Assembly: GCA_005880915.1 (NCBI GenBank)
Contig: VBIW01000045.1
Span: 1 to 64,000, forward strand
Length of the DNA stretch: 64,000 nt
From: Chloroflexota bacterium
Lineage (GTDB): Bacteria; Chloroflexota; Dormibacteria; Dormibacterales; Dormibacteraceae
Direction: 5' to 3'
Position numbers and translations under genes: made by a program. The notes beneath the pieces are model-generated. The model was not told the origin of the DNA. It did not search any database and saw nothing but the letters and a program-made list of their open reading frames with translations. Numbering within the stretch: position 1 is the first letter of the stretch; the number at the start of each line of letters is the position of its first letter. Below, one piece after another: positions 50,467 through 58,656 of the stretch.

Positions 50467-51675
50467 TTAGAAGGTGAAGCACTCCATCAAGTTGCCGATG
50501 CTCGGGTTGGCATCGCGCGGCGGCGCGGGCGGGCCGACCGGGCCGGTGGCAGCTTGATAGTTGCCTCCGCTCGGCGTGCCTGCATCGAAGAGGTGGTTCG
50601 CCGATGCGAGGGTGGGCAGGTTGTAAACGGCCTCGATGAACTTCAGCGTCGACGTGTGCTCGTACACGGTCGGCTCGAGGTGCGCGGGTTTGGCAAAGGG
50701 CGAGATGATCCAGGTCGGCACGCGGATGCCGAGCCCGAACGCATCGACCTGCGGCGGCCGTGCGTGGTCGAAGTAACCTCCGGCCTCGTCGTAGGTGTGA
50801 ATGTAGGCAGAGGTCGCCCAGGCCGACGAGTTGCGCAGCCCGTCGACCAGCTCCTGAACGATCCCCATCCCGACCGAGATGTCCGCTGGTGGATGTTCAT
50901 CCCAGCCGCGCGCGAAGCTTGGAATGATCCACGAGACATTGGGCAGCGTGCCCTGGTTCAGGTCGGTGAAGAAGTCCTGCTTGTTCGCGTGAGCCCGCAT
51001 GTCGTGCGCGAACCGCTTCCAGAAAAAGAAGACGTTGTCGGTGTTGCCGAACGGAACGCTGTCCATCCCGACGTTGTAGACCTTCCAGGTGATGTGGGCG
51101 TCGTCGAGCAGGTCGAGGATGATCGGGTAGTCGAAGACGCCGTAGCCCCACACGCCGTTGGTCGTGATCCCGCCGGACGTGCCGGCCGCGGTGTAGAAGC
51201 GGTTGGGCCAGGTCGGGCCGAGCTGCGAGCAGAAGTAGTTCGTGCACAGGGTCGACGTGTCGTGGAGGCTGTAGTAGAAGGGGAGGTCGCCGGCGGTGTA
51301 GTACCCCATGCAGTTGATGCCGTCGGTCGTGTAGAAGCCGTCCATCGCACCGCCGTCGTACTCCGCGTGGGTGGCCGACCAGCTGTGGCCGATGTCCGGT
51401 GTCGTGAGACTGGTGAAGTGATACGGCGCGACAGTTCCGCCTTTTCCGTCCGGCTGCGTGTAGCCGGCGGGCACGCCGTACCGACCGGCGAATGAGGAGA
51501 AGCCGTAGTAGTGGTCGAAGGAGCGGTTCTCCTGGAGGTCGACGATGACGTGCTGGAGTGGGATGCGACCCTTGAGGAAGCTCGCGGCCGCGCCGGGCAC
51601 GATCGGCGTGACCAGGCTCGCGAGTCCAAGCGCACCGGCGCCTTTGAGGAACGTGCGGCGATCGATCTGCGACAT
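50467..51675 (-). CDS. Tat-exported phosphoesterase (phospholipase C / acid phosphatase family)
   Basis: A 402-residue protein with a Tat signal ([18 protein letters not shown]). The phosphoesterase core has [15 protein letters not shown], a metal-site Glu-Asn pair common to phospholipase C and AcpA, then GHSW and a later [16 protein letters not shown], where Asp/Glu/His ligate metal. It would hydrolyse phosphate esters outside the cell after folded export. Confidence 0.9.
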   Translation of the reverse strand: MSQIDRRTFLKGAGALGLASLVTPIVPGAAASFLKGRIPLQHVIVDLQENRSFDHYYGFSSFAGRYGVPAGYTQPDGKGGTVAPYHFTSLTTPDIGHSWSATHAEYDGGAMDGFYTTDGINCMGYYTAGDLPFYYSLHDTSTLCTNYFCSQLGPTWPNRFYTAAGTSGGITTNGVWGYGVFDYPIILDLLDDAHITWKVYNVGMDSVPFGNTDNVFFFWKRFAHDMRAHANKQDFFTDLNQGTLPNVSWIIPSFARGWDEHPPADISVGMGIVQELVDGLRNSSAWATSAYIHTYDEAGGYFDHARPPQVDAFGLGIRVPTWIISPFAKPAHLEPTVYEHTSTLKFIEAVYNLPTLASANHLFDAGTPSGGNYQAATGPVGPPAPPRDANPSIGNLMECFTF

Positions 51676-51729
51676 CTCTTCACCCCCCGAGATGGTTTGG
51701 CCGTCGGGACCTCAGGGCAAATTAGCACT

Positions 51730-52119
51730 GTGAAGACAAAGACGGAGGCGGACTGGAAGCGCGACCTGACGCCAACGCAGTACCACGTCCTGCGCGAGAA
51801 GGGCACCGAGCGACCCTTCACCGGTGAGTACTGGGACACCAAGACTCCGGGCGCGTACCTGTGCGCCGGTTGTGGGGCCAAGCTGTTCGAGTCGGAGACG
51901 AAGTTCGACGCACACTGCGGCTGGCCGAGCTTCTACGCCCCGGCGGATGGCGCGCCCATCGAAGAGACGACGGACGACTCGCTTTTCATGGTCCGGACCG
52001 AGGTCAACTGCGCGAACTGCGGCGGGCACCTGGGCCACGTCTTCGACGACGGCCCGAACCCCACAGGCCTGCGCTACTGCATCAACAGCGCGTCAATCAA
52101 GCTGGACCCGAAACCGTAA
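51730..52119 (+). CDS. msrB: Peptide methionine (R)-S-oxide reductase
   Basis: A 129-residue protein from GTG 51730. Two zinc CxxC motifs (LCAGCG and NCANCG), [21 protein letters not shown] and the catalytic Cys in RYCINSASI are all present. It repairs methionine-R-sulfoxide. Its end overlaps the DUF559 frame on the opposite strand by 23 bases, and the 57-bp repeat array starts just after its stop. Confidence 0.95.
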   Translation: MKTKTEADWKRDLTPTQYHVLREKGTERPFTGEYWDTKTPGAYLCAGCGAKLFESETKFDAHCGWPSFYAPADGAPIEETTDDSLFMVRTEVNCANCGGHLGHVFDDGPNPTGLRYCINSASIKLDPKP

Positions 52120-52753
52120 GAGACTGGTCCTCCCCATTTATGGGGAGGTGGCCTAAAAGGCCGGAGGGGCTGGTCGGGAGAGGGTCCTCCCCATTCATGG
52201 GGAGGTGGCCTGAAAGGCCGGAGGGGCTGGTCGGGAGAGGGTCCTCCCCATTCATGGGGAGGTGGCCTGAAAGGCCGGAGGGGCTGGTCGGGAGAGGGTC
52301 CTCCCCATTCATGGGGAGGTGGCCTGAAAGGCCGGAGGGGCTGGTGGATCTGGAAGGGCGTCGCCCAAACCCAACCTTCTCGCGCTCCTCGAGCTCATAA
52401 CGAATCGAATCGATTACGCCTTCAACCTCGTCATCGATGTCATAGACCGGGAACCGGACGACCTTGTACCCCTCGGCTTCCAACCAGGCTTGCCGGCGGA
52501 CGTCGTACGCGGCCCCCTCATCGCTGTGGCTCGGGCCATCAATCTCAATTACGAGTTTCGCTGCGGGACAGTAGAAGTCGACGTAATACGGTCCGATAGG
52601 CTGCTGGCGCCGGAATTTCCATCCGTCGAGCTTTCGACCTCGCAGACGAATCCAGACCCGCAGTTCTGTCCCGCTCATCGAGGTTCGCAGTCGTCGCGAA
52701 GCGGCCGTTCGGAGCGAGCGCATTCCCGAACCATCGCTCGCCGCGGGTCGCAC
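52097..52753 (-). CDS. DUF559 (PD-(D/E)xK-type) endonuclease-like protein with repeat-encoded tail
   Basis: A 218-residue frame; ATG 52753, 52723 or 52675 are possible starts. Residues about 20-125 are a DUF559 domain: [38 protein letters not shown], then [11 protein letters not shown]; Asp59, Glu70 and Asp72 fit the nuclease site. Residues from about 136 to 208 are four translated copies of a 19-residue unit ([16 protein letters not shown]) encoded by the 57-bp tandem repeats. The gene is bounded by the same repeat type on both sides, suggesting a repeat-nuclease unit. Related in fold to Vsr-like nucleases. Confidence 0.82.
   Translation of the reverse strand: MRPAASDGSGMRSLRTAASRRLRTSMSGTELRVWIRLRGRKLDGWKFRRQQPIGPYYVDFYCPAAKLVIEIDGPSHSDEGAAYDVRRQAWLEAEGYKVVRFPVYDIDDEVEGVIDSIRYELEEREKVGFGRRPSRSTSPSGLSGHLPMNGEDPLPTSPSGLSGHLPMNGEDPLPTSPSGLSGHLPMNGEDPLPTSPSGLLGHLPINGEDQSLTVSGPA
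52128..52346. repeat. Tandem array, four copies of a 57-bp family A repeat
   Basis: Units start at 52128, 52185, 52242 and 52299 (TCCTCCCCAT), 57 bases apart, nearly identical. Each contains CCTCCCCATTCATGGGGAGG, GGCCTGAAAGGCC and CGGAGGGGCTGGTCGGGAGA. The period is a multiple of three, so the minus-strand DUF559 frame passes through every copy. Confidence 0.95.
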
Positions 52754-52782
52754 TCCAACTCAGGCTGTTAAGGGTTCGCGTC

Positions 52783-52829
52783 AGCCCCTCCGTCGGCTGC
52801 GCCGACACCTCCCCATGAATGGGGAGGAG
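52783..52829. repeat. Dispersed palindromic repeat, family A, upstream of DUF559 gene
   Basis: AGCCCCTCCGTCGGCTGCGC then CGACACCTCCCCATGAATGG GGAGG: the same element as at 54596-54641, in the opposite orientation to the 57-bp array. Together they bracket the DUF559 gene. Confidence 0.88.
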
Positions 52830-52840
52830 CCTCCAGCCCG

Positions 52841-53455
52841 TCAGACCCCGACCGGTTCGCGGACCAGGATGATCGTCGTGCGGCCGGGAAAATAGTCCCG
52901 CTCCACGATCAGGGTCCGACCGACCTTCAACACACCCGGCGCAACATTGTTCCGCGCCTCCTCGTACGGAACGACGTACTCGTGGATGCGGCGGAATGCC
53001 GTGTCCAGGTCTGGCACGATCTTCTGGCTGCCGATCACCAGGATCAGCTTTCCAGCCCCATAGGCGACCGGGCCGATCTGGCTGCCGGTGGCTGACGTGA
53101 TCACCAGCTGGCCGGCTTCAGTGACCGCGTGCACGCTGTTGAGCATCACGTCAGGCGCCGCGCCCGCCTTGCGCATCTCGTCGCGCTGCGTGACCCGGTC
53201 CATCTTCAACGTCCGCTTGCGCACGAAGTCGTGGGTCTCGCTCTCCATCAACTCGTCGAACACGCCGATGTCCTCGAACGTCTTCGATTTGCCCGAATGG
53301 ACCACCGAACCGGCGGGAAGGCGCTTCATGACCTCCGCCCGCGCCTCCTTCCCGTCCTGCACGATCAGGACCTCGAAGTTCCGCTCGCGCAGTCGCTCGG
53401 CCAGGACCTCCAGGTCCGCCTCGCTCGCGGGCGCCTCGAAATCAACAGCGTTCAT
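52841..53455 (-). CDS. LUD-domain (LutC/YkgG-like) protein
   Basis: A 204-residue protein from ATG 53455; GTG 53461 is possible and the ribosome site AAGGAGAAGG lies upstream. The LUD/DUF162 pattern is clear: VVHSGKSKTFEDIGVFDEL, MLNSVHAVTEAGQLVITSAT followed by GSQIGPVAYGAGKLILVIGS, and KIVPDLDTAFRRIHEYVVPY. LutC-type proteins belong to the lactate-oxidation complex, but stand-alone relatives like this one have unknown roles. It is divergent from a MarR regulator with a palindromic operator between. Confidence 0.85.
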   Translation of the reverse strand: MNAVDFEAPASEADLEVLAERLRERNFEVLIVQDGKEARAEVMKRLPAGSVVHSGKSKTFEDIGVFDELMESETHDFVRKRTLKMDRVTQRDEMRKAGAAPDVMLNSVHAVTEAGQLVITSATGSQIGPVAYGAGKLILVIGSQKIVPDLDTAFRRIHEYVVPYEEARNNVAPGVLKVGRTLIVERDYFPGRTTIILVREPVGV

Positions 53456-53482
53456 GACCACGTCCAAATCCTTCTCCTTACA

Positions 53483-53502
53483 ATAGTTGCATTGACAACT
53501 AT
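53483..53502. promoter_or_regulatory. Palindromic operator in LUD/marR divergent region
   Basis: Perfect 7-bp arms ATAGTTG and CAACTAT with a six-base spacer. It lies 28 bases from the LUD start and 40 from the marR start. This is the shape and size of a MarR-family site, and it contains a TTGACA box (53492-53497). Confidence 0.85.
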
Positions 53503-53542
53503 AGAAGGAACAAGCTTGGCAGGTCAGACTATTCCAGTAGCC

Positions 53543-54037
53543 ATGAGCGAGCTGAAGGTCAAAGCACCAGCGCCGAGTCAGGACCAGGTCTCGGCCTGGA
53601 TCAACCTGCGCCAGGCCGGCCACGTGATCCAGAACCGGCTGGAAGAGCGGCTACAAAAGGAAGCCGACCTCTCCTGGGCCGAGTTCGAGCTCCTCATGCG
53701 ACTCCGGGTCTCGGCCGCCCACCCGCTCCAGATGAGCGAGATCGCGGCTCAGCTGGTCGGCAGCCCCAGCGGCACGACCCGAATCGCGGACCGCCTGGTA
53801 CGCGACGGCCTGATCGTCCGGGAGACGCCTCGCGAGAATCGGCGGATCGTTCGCGTCCAGCTCACCGACCGCGGCCGCGAGGTGCTGAGCAAGGCGGACG
53901 AGGTCATCAAGACCAACGTGCAGGAGGTCCTGGGCGACCACCTCACCGAGACCGAGGTGACCGAGCTGCGCGCCCTGCTCCGCAAGCTGCTCGAAAGCAA
54001 CGGGGCCTGGCAGGACGCGCGCTGCGCCCCGCTCTAG
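53543..54037 (+). CDS. MarR-family transcriptional regulator
   Basis: A 164-residue protein from ATG 53543; the frame open upstream overlaps the LUD gene and is rejected. A MarR winged helix is seen: LSWAEFELLMRLRVSAAHPL, QMSEIAAQLVGSPSGTTRIA recognition helix, RLVRDGLIVRETPRENRRIV wing. It probably represses itself and the LUD gene through the adjacent palindrome, relieved by a small-molecule ligand. Its stop overlaps the convergent dihydrofolate-reductase-like gene. Confidence 0.9.
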   Translation: MSELKVKAPAPSQDQVSAWINLRQAGHVIQNRLEERLQKEADLSWAEFELLMRLRVSAAHPLQMSEIAAQLVGSPSGTTRIADRLVRDGLIVRETPRENRRIVRVQLTDRGREVLSKADEVIKTNVQEVLGDHLTETEVTELRALLRKLLESNGAWQDARCAPL

Positions 54038-54594
54038 GCTCTCCGGCGGTAGTGGAGGTGCACGGCGCCACCACGAAAACGGCGCTCCTCAACCAGCTCG
54101 AGCTCGAGGTGGACATCATCCGGTAGGGCGCGGTTGCCCCCTCCCACCACTACGGGATAGACGATGAAGTGGTACTCGTCGACCAGCCCGGCCCTCATCG
54201 CCTCCGCGGCCAGGTGCGGCCCGCCGACTGTCATGTCGCGACTCGCCGCGGCCTTCATCCGCCTCGCCGCCTCCGGGTCGAACTCTCGCTCGATCCGCGT
54301 TCTCGCGGTGGACGCCTTCTCCAGCTTCTTCGAATAAACGATCTTGTCGGCGCCGGCCCAGATGGCCGCGAAGTCCTGGATGACGGGCGGCTGGTCGGCC
54401 AGCTCAGGCGGCTTCTCCCAATACGCGAGCACCTCGTACATGCGACGGCCGAGCAGGTAGGTGCCGACCGGCCTTTCAAGGTCGTTGACGAAGGCATGCA
54501 CCTCCTCATCGGGCATGGCCCAGTCGAAGTTGCCCTCCTGGTCCGCGACGTAGCCGTCGAGCGACATGATGGGCGCATAGATCAGATTTGCCAC
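54034..54594 (-). CDS. Dihydrofolate reductase family (RibD C-terminal-like) protein
   Basis: A 186-residue protein from GTG 54594. Markers: LIYAPIMSLDGYVADQEGNF, a YLLGRRMYEVLAYW, DMTVGGPHLAAEAMRAGLVD, and YPVVVGGGNRAL. The fold is that of DHFR / RibD reductase; these stand-alone actinobacterial-type proteins have unknown substrates. A family A repeat sits immediately before the start, and reading through it would add nine residues (MSAQPTEGL). Confidence 0.85.
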   Translation of the reverse strand: MANLIYAPIMSLDGYVADQEGNFDWAMPDEEVHAFVNDLERPVGTYLLGRRMYEVLAYWEKPPELADQPPVIQDFAAIWAGADKIVYSKKLEKASTARTRIEREFDPEAARRMKAAASRDMTVGGPHLAAEAMRAGLVDEYHFIVYPVVVGGGNRALPDDVHLELELVEERRFRGGAVHLHYRRRA

Positions 54595-54595
54595 C

Positions 54596-54641
54596 AGCCC
54601 CTCCGTCGGCTGCGCCGACACCTCCCCATAAATGGGGAGGA
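54596..54641. repeat. Dispersed palindromic repeat, family A, abutting a start codon
   Basis: AGCCCCTCCGTCGGCTGCGC, CGACACC and CCTCCCCATAAATGGGGAGG. It ends two bases from the GTG of the DHFR-like gene and lies between it and the GrdB-like gene. Confidence 0.88.
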
Positions 54642-54646
54642 GCTGG

Positions 54647-55507
54647 CTAGCCTTGCGATTGGCGCGCCTCTAGCATCTTTCTCACGATCGGGCTCGGCAC
54701 CTTCGGCTGCCACGCGCGGTAGGCCTCGCGCAGGGGCACCGGCCACTCGACGTCGAGGTCGACGCGCGTGCCAAACACCGGTGCTCCGGCCAGCACCCGC
54801 AGCGCGAGCTCGAGCGTGCGCCTCTGCATGGCCTTGTTGAGCGGCATCCCAAATGCGTGGCCGAAAGGAAACTCCACGCCGACGACGCGCGGCGCCCGGC
54901 GCTCCTCAGCGACCGCGGGCATCATCGTCACGACCACGGTCGGAATTCCCGCCGCCTCGATGCACCGTGCCAGCACGGGCACGTTCGAGCAGCAGTCGGG
55001 TCAAGCCGGCGCGAGGATGAGCGCGTCGGCGCCCTGCTCGCGCAGGTGCGCGGCGACCTGCGGCGCGGTCGCAGCACGCCAGTCGGAAAGCCCGAGGTCC
55101 TGGTATCCCATCACCGCGACGTGGTTCGCCACCGCGCCACCGACAACACCTTCGCGCGCGAGGTCGGCCAGCGAATGCATCGGCAAAGCGATCTCTGGAT
55201 CGGCCAGCACGTCCTCGTCATTTATATGTAGGTGCGCAACGCCGATGTCCGAAGCCGCCGTGGCCGAAGGAATCGAGCGCCACGTCGGGTCGCCCCAATC
55301 CGGCTGCGCCTGCTCGCGATCGAGGTCGAACGGCTGCTGGCTCCCCTTCAAATAAAGGCCGGCTGAAGTGAGCAGCGCGATGCGCGCGTCCGAAAGCCGC
55401 TTCTCGAACGGCGCCCACACGGGCGCCTCTTCGCCGGGAAACGCGCCGCGCCCCTCATATAAAGGACGGAAGCTTCGCGGCAGGAACTTGTAGCTGTCGA
55501 CGACCAC
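54647..55507 (-). CDS. GrdB-family selenoprotein candidate with in-frame UGA (Sec169)
   Basis: One 286-residue gene from GTG 55507, if TGA at 55003-55001 is read as selenocysteine. The N-terminal part (VDSYKFLPRSFRPLYEGRG, ARIALLTSAGLYLKGSQQPF, VAHLHINDEDVLADPEIALP, DALILAPA) and the C-terminal part (CIEAAGIPTVVVTMMPAV, RVVGVEFPFGHAFGMPLN) both match the glycine/betaine/sarcosine/D-proline reductase selenoprotein B-type family and are in the same frame. The site reads U-P-D-C-C, where homologues have U or C in a U/C-P-x-C motif. A SECIS-like hairpin follows. Family reductases use the Sec to attack C-N or similar bonds; substrate here is unknown. No sel genes in this window. Confidence 0.82.
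54966..54983 (-). promoter_or_regulatory. SECIS-like hairpin downstream of the UGA
   Basis: On the minus strand CGTGCC pairs with GGCACG around a 6-base loop CGTGCT. It starts 18 bases after the UGA, and a G is second in the loop, 25 bases from the UGA, matching the usual bacterial SECIS layout (loop 16-37 bases downstream with an early G). Confidence 0.7.
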
Positions 55508-55603
55508 ACGAAGAGTGTGGCATTGACTGTTCCCCGGATAGGTGACATGGTCTGGGCGATCCGGTAAGGGGCCCCCAGTGGGCGATCACCAGGAGGTGAC
55601 GCG

Positions 55604-55927
55604 ATGGTCAAATTGACCGTTCTGTACGACCAGCCCGAAGATCCAGCCGCGTTCGAGAAGTACTACTGGGAGACTCATGTCCCAGACCACGGGCAAATGA
55701 TTCCGAACGTGATCAAGCTCGAGGCCAACAAGGCTGTGGGCGAAAACCCGCCCTTCTATCGCTCGGCCGACCTCTACTTCGAGAACATGGCGTCTCTTCA
55801 AGCGGCGCTCGAACATCCGGTCGGCCAGGCCGCCGTCGCCGACCTGGACACCTTCGCGAAGGACCGCTACAAGGTCTTGATCACCGAGATCCAGCCTGTG
55901 AAGTCCCTCGCCACCGCTAAGGCGTAG
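55604..55927 (+). CDS. EthD family small protein
   Basis: A 107-residue protein with AGGAGGTGACG before ATG 55604. The sequence KLTVLYDQPEDPAAFEKYYW, then ETHVPDHGQMIPNVIKLEAN and a Phe/Leu-rich second half (SLQAALEHPVGQAAVADL) match the EthD / stress-responsive alpha-beta-barrel-like fold. Some members help degrade ethers; most are unassigned. Confidence 0.88.
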   Translation: MVKLTVLYDQPEDPAAFEKYYWETHVPDHGQMIPNVIKLEANKAVGENPPFYRSADLYFENMASLQAALEHPVGQAAVADLDTFAKDRYKVLITEIQPVKSLATAKA

Positions 55928-55930
55928 CGC

Positions 55931-56809
55931 CTAGAGCAGCTCGCCTTTCAGCACCGGCATCACCGAGCCGCCGACCTCGATGCGGCTCGGGATGTCGGGC
56001 GACTCGCCGTACTCCAGCTCGATGTGGATGAAGCTCTGCCGCCCCATCTTTGTGCCCTGCTCGCTGACGATCGACACCTTCGGCGCGCGCTCGACCAGCC
56101 CGTACTTCACCGCGTAACCGCCCAGCGGACCGCTGGCGGATCCAGTTGCGGGGTCTTCGGGAATGTCGGGCGCAAACATTCGGCTGTACAGGCGATGAGA
56201 GCCGACCCGCGCGAAAAGAAAGAGCCCATGCGCGTGGTCGCGAAGCAGGTTCTGCAGCCGCGCCTGGTCGGAGACCGCCGAGTCGACGGCGCGCTCATCA
56301 CGCAGCGCTGCGAACAAGAACGGATTGCCTGTGTTCGCGATCTGGGCCGGAGCGTCGGATACAAAAGCCGAGTCGTCAACGCCGATCGCGGACGCGACAT
56401 GTGCGTGGGGGAAGACCTCACCGAAGGTCATCTGTGGGTGTGTCATCCAGAACATGACCCGGCCGTTTTGCTTGACACCGCGCACGCTCACCGGACCGAC
56501 GCCCTCCTCCAGGACGAATTCGAGCGCGCCATCCGGCACCAGCCCTTCGTCGGCGAGGACCCACGCGGTGCCGACGGTCGGATGGCCCGCGAACTTCAAC
56601 TCGCTGAACGGCGTGAAGATGCGCACCTTCGCCGCATGGGCAGGATTCTCGGCCGGCAGGACGAACGTCGTCTCCGAGAAGTTCATCTCACGCGCGATGC
56701 GCTGCATCTCTTCGGTCCGGAGATCACGACCGTCGAGCACCACCGCGAGCTGGTTGCCCGCAAGCGGCTTCTCGGTAAAAACATCGACGATCCGCAAGGT
56801 CCTCCCCAT
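55931..56809 (-). CDS. PhzF family isomerase/epimerase
   Basis: A 292-residue protein with two similar hotdog-like halves. PhzF elements: RIVDVFTEKPLAGNQLAVVL, the acid-base Glu in REMNFSETTFVLP, FAGHPTVGTAWVL, and later DPATGSASGPLGGYAVKYG. It may isomerise small phenazine- or amino-acid-type metabolites. The ATG (56809-56807) falls on the CCTCCCCAT arm of a family A repeat, so the first residues MGR are repeat-derived; TTG four codons later is an alternative. Confidence 0.9.
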   Translation of the reverse strand: MGRTLRIVDVFTEKPLAGNQLAVVLDGRDLRTEEMQRIAREMNFSETTFVLPAENPAHAAKVRIFTPFSELKFAGHPTVGTAWVLADEGLVPDGALEFVLEEGVGPVSVRGVKQNGRVMFWMTHPQMTFGEVFPHAHVASAIGVDDSAFVSDAPAQIANTGNPFLFAALRDERAVDSAVSDQARLQNLLRDHAHGLFLFARVGSHRLYSRMFAPDIPEDPATGSASGPLGGYAVKYGLVERAPKVSIVSEQGTKMGRQSFIHIELEYGESPDIPSRIEVGGSVMPVLKGELL

Positions 56810-56937
56810 TTAAAAGAGTGTCCTCCCCATTGATAAAAGGACTGTCCTCCCCATTAAAAGAGTGTCCTGCCCATTGATGAAAGGACTGTCCTCCCCATTT
56901 ATGGGGAGGTGGCGCGAAGCGCCGGAGGGGCTGGTGA
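56797..56937. repeat. Degenerate tandem family A repeats
   Basis: Four decaying half-copies (CCTCCCCATT, with AAAAGAGTGT and GATAAAAGGACTGT spacers) and one full CCTCCCCATTTATGGGGAGG GTGGCGCGAAGCGC CGGAGGGGCTGG unit. It provides the PhzF start and the last codons of the thioesterase gene. Confidence 0.88.
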
Positions 56938-57426
56938 TATCAAGCAGGTGGTCGTCCCATGTGCCAGCAGCTTGCCAGTGGACACCGCGGTCAGCTTTCC
57001 TTCTGCCGTCGCGATAGTCGACCCGCGGTGGATGACAGTGCCCTCGGCCCGGACGCGGCCTGTGTCGAGGGTGATAGGCCGCACGAAGTTGATCTTCGCC
57101 TCGAGGGTGGTGTAGCGCTCGCCCACCCCAAGCAGGGTGTGCACCGCCACGCTCATGCATGAATCGAGCAGCGTCATCGCGTAACCGCCGTGGACCACGC
57201 CGATCGGGTTGTACAGATACTCGCCCGCCTCGCCCTCGAACACGGCCCGGCCTTCATCAAATGAGATTCCGGTGAAACCCATCGTATGCGCGATCGGTGG
57301 CGCAGGCAACCGGCCGGCAGCCAGCTCGCGCAGCAGCTCGAGCCCGGTCCGCCCAGGCGCGGCCCGCATGATCTCGAACGGGTCCTCCCACGTGATCGTG
57401 CGCGAGCGCTTCTTCTGCGTCTCCAT
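56899..57426 (-). CDS. PaaI-type thioesterase
   Basis: A 175-residue hotdog protein from ATG 57426. Motifs: IGVVHGGYAMTLLDSCMSVA (HGG loop), LEAKINFVRPI, VIHRGSTIATAEG. It would hydrolyse small acyl- or aryl-CoA esters. Its normal end is near HGTTTC; the last about 12 residues (SPAPPALRATSP) come from the family A repeat. Confidence 0.88.
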   Translation of the reverse strand: METQKKRSRTITWEDPFEIMRAAPGRTGLELLRELAAGRLPAPPIAHTMGFTGISFDEGRAVFEGEAGEYLYNPIGVVHGGYAMTLLDSCMSVAVHTLLGVGERYTTLEAKINFVRPITLDTGRVRAEGTVIHRGSTIATAEGKLTAVSTGKLLAHGTTTCLISPAPPALRATSP

Positions 57427-57428
57427 CC

Positions 57429-58049
57429 TCAACCTGAAAAGGCCGAAACGACGGCCAAAATTCCGAGCACCGCGATCGCCAGGCCGCTGAACGTGCTGAT
57501 CCCGCGCACCACGCCCGGCGTCAGGCGCGCCCGCAGCAGCGAGGCCCCGACCACAAGGATGCACCACCACGCGGCCGAGCCGAGCAGCACCCCGGCCACG
57601 ACAGACGCCGGACGGACCACCGATCCGCCCGTGCCAAAGCCGAGCGTCGCGGCCAGCGCCGCAAACGAGACGATCGTCGTCGGGTTGGTGATGGTCAACC
57701 CGAGCGTCGACGCGTAGGCCCACGCGAGGCCGCGCCCCGTGGTCGCGGCGGCGGGCTCGGCAGGACGCGCCCGCTCGATGAGAATGCGCAGTCCCAGCAC
57801 GACCAGCACCGACCCGCCCACCAGCGCCAGCGGCCGCCGCCCGGCGACGAAAGCCGTGGTCAGCGCCGCGACGCCGAATGTCGCGATGGCGGCGTAGAAA
57901 CCGTCCGCGGTGGCGACTCCGAAGCCGGAGAACAGGCCGGCGAGCCGGCCCTGGACCAGCGTGCGCCTAACGCACAGAAAGAAGATCGGCCCGGGCGACG
58001 CGGCGATGGCAAAACCCAGGGCGAAGCCCCGGAGCAGCAGGCTGAACAC
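57429..58049 (-). CDS. LysE-family transporter
   Basis: A 206-residue protein with about six helices: FALGFAIAASPGPIFFLCVR at the start, GFGVATADGFYAAIATFGVA, and LGLTITNPTTIVSFAAL containing the NP motif. The LysE/RhtB family exports amino acids or small metabolites. It is separated from the thioesterase by two bases (same operon). Confidence 0.9.
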   Translation of the reverse strand: MFSLLLRGFALGFAIAASPGPIFFLCVRRTLVQGRLAGLFSGFGVATADGFYAAIATFGVAALTTAFVAGRRPLALVGGSVLVVLGLRILIERARPAEPAAATTGRGLAWAYASTLGLTITNPTTIVSFAALAATLGFGTGGSVVRPASVVAGVLLGSAAWWCILVVGASLLRARLTPGVVRGISTFSGLAIAVLGILAVVSAFSG

Positions 58050-58116
58050 CGCATCCCCTCATGGCGACGCCAATTCTATTGGGAAGTGGTGCCCCATCTG
58101 GTATACCGCCGCCAGC

Positions 58117-58584
58117 ATGTTGAGGGACACAGGCAAGTGGATCGCCATGACGGTCGCCGCGCTGCTGGCCCTCTTCATCGTGCACAACATCTTCGGCACC
58201 ACGTGGAGCAACCAGTGCGACCCCGGCAACCAGCAGTTCCTCCTGATGAAGGACGACCCCATCACGAGCTTCAGCCCGCAGGGCCGGCTGTTCACGTGGG
58301 AGAACGACGGCCCGGACAACAGCTGGCTGTGCTCCGACGCAAGCCTCTCGCTGAGCCACGTCGGTCCCGACGTCAACGCGATGTTCGACTCGACACGAGC
58401 CGAGATGACGCGCAACGGTTGGAGCGAGCTGGCGCCCTCGCCGGAGAGCGACTTCGCGGTGTATCAAAAGGACGTGAGCGGCGTGAGGATCGATGCGATC
58501 GTGCGCAAGCAGCCCTTGTGGGTGGAGGTGGACATGAACGTCCCCGGCCTCCACCCTGGCGAGTTCGGCTTCAGCAGCCCTTAA
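58117..58584 (+). CDS. Hypothetical signal-anchored protein
   Basis: A 155-residue protein from ATG 58117, with one N-terminal helix (WIAMTVAALLALFIVHNIFG) and an extracytoplasmic domain containing Cys residues (NQCDPG, SWLCSD) that may form a disulfide. No family recognised. It is divergent from LysE and upstream of an ABC exporter but 72 bases away. Confidence 0.65.
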   Translation: MLRDTGKWIAMTVAALLALFIVHNIFGTTWSNQCDPGNQQFLLMKDDPITSFSPQGRLFTWENDGPDNSWLCSDASLSLSHVGPDVNAMFDSTRAEMTRNGWSELAPSPESDFAVYQKDVSGVRIDAIVRKQPLWVEVDMNVPGLHPGEFGFSSP

Positions 58585-58656
58585 GCGAATCTTCGGGTCG
58601 CGGCCGATCCTTTACCCGCCTTTCGCCCGCCCAGCCGTATCCTCAACACCGCCCCC

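Noticed and set aside
54647-55507. Reading the GrdB-like gene as two genes or as a pseudogene
   Set aside because: There is only one in-frame UGA, at the redox-active site, followed by a SECIS-like hairpin; sequence after it remains family-like and no frameshift is seen.
56959-57717. Several plus-strand frames over the thioesterase and LysE genes
   Set aside because: Opposite to two well-supported genes and lacking any conserved features.
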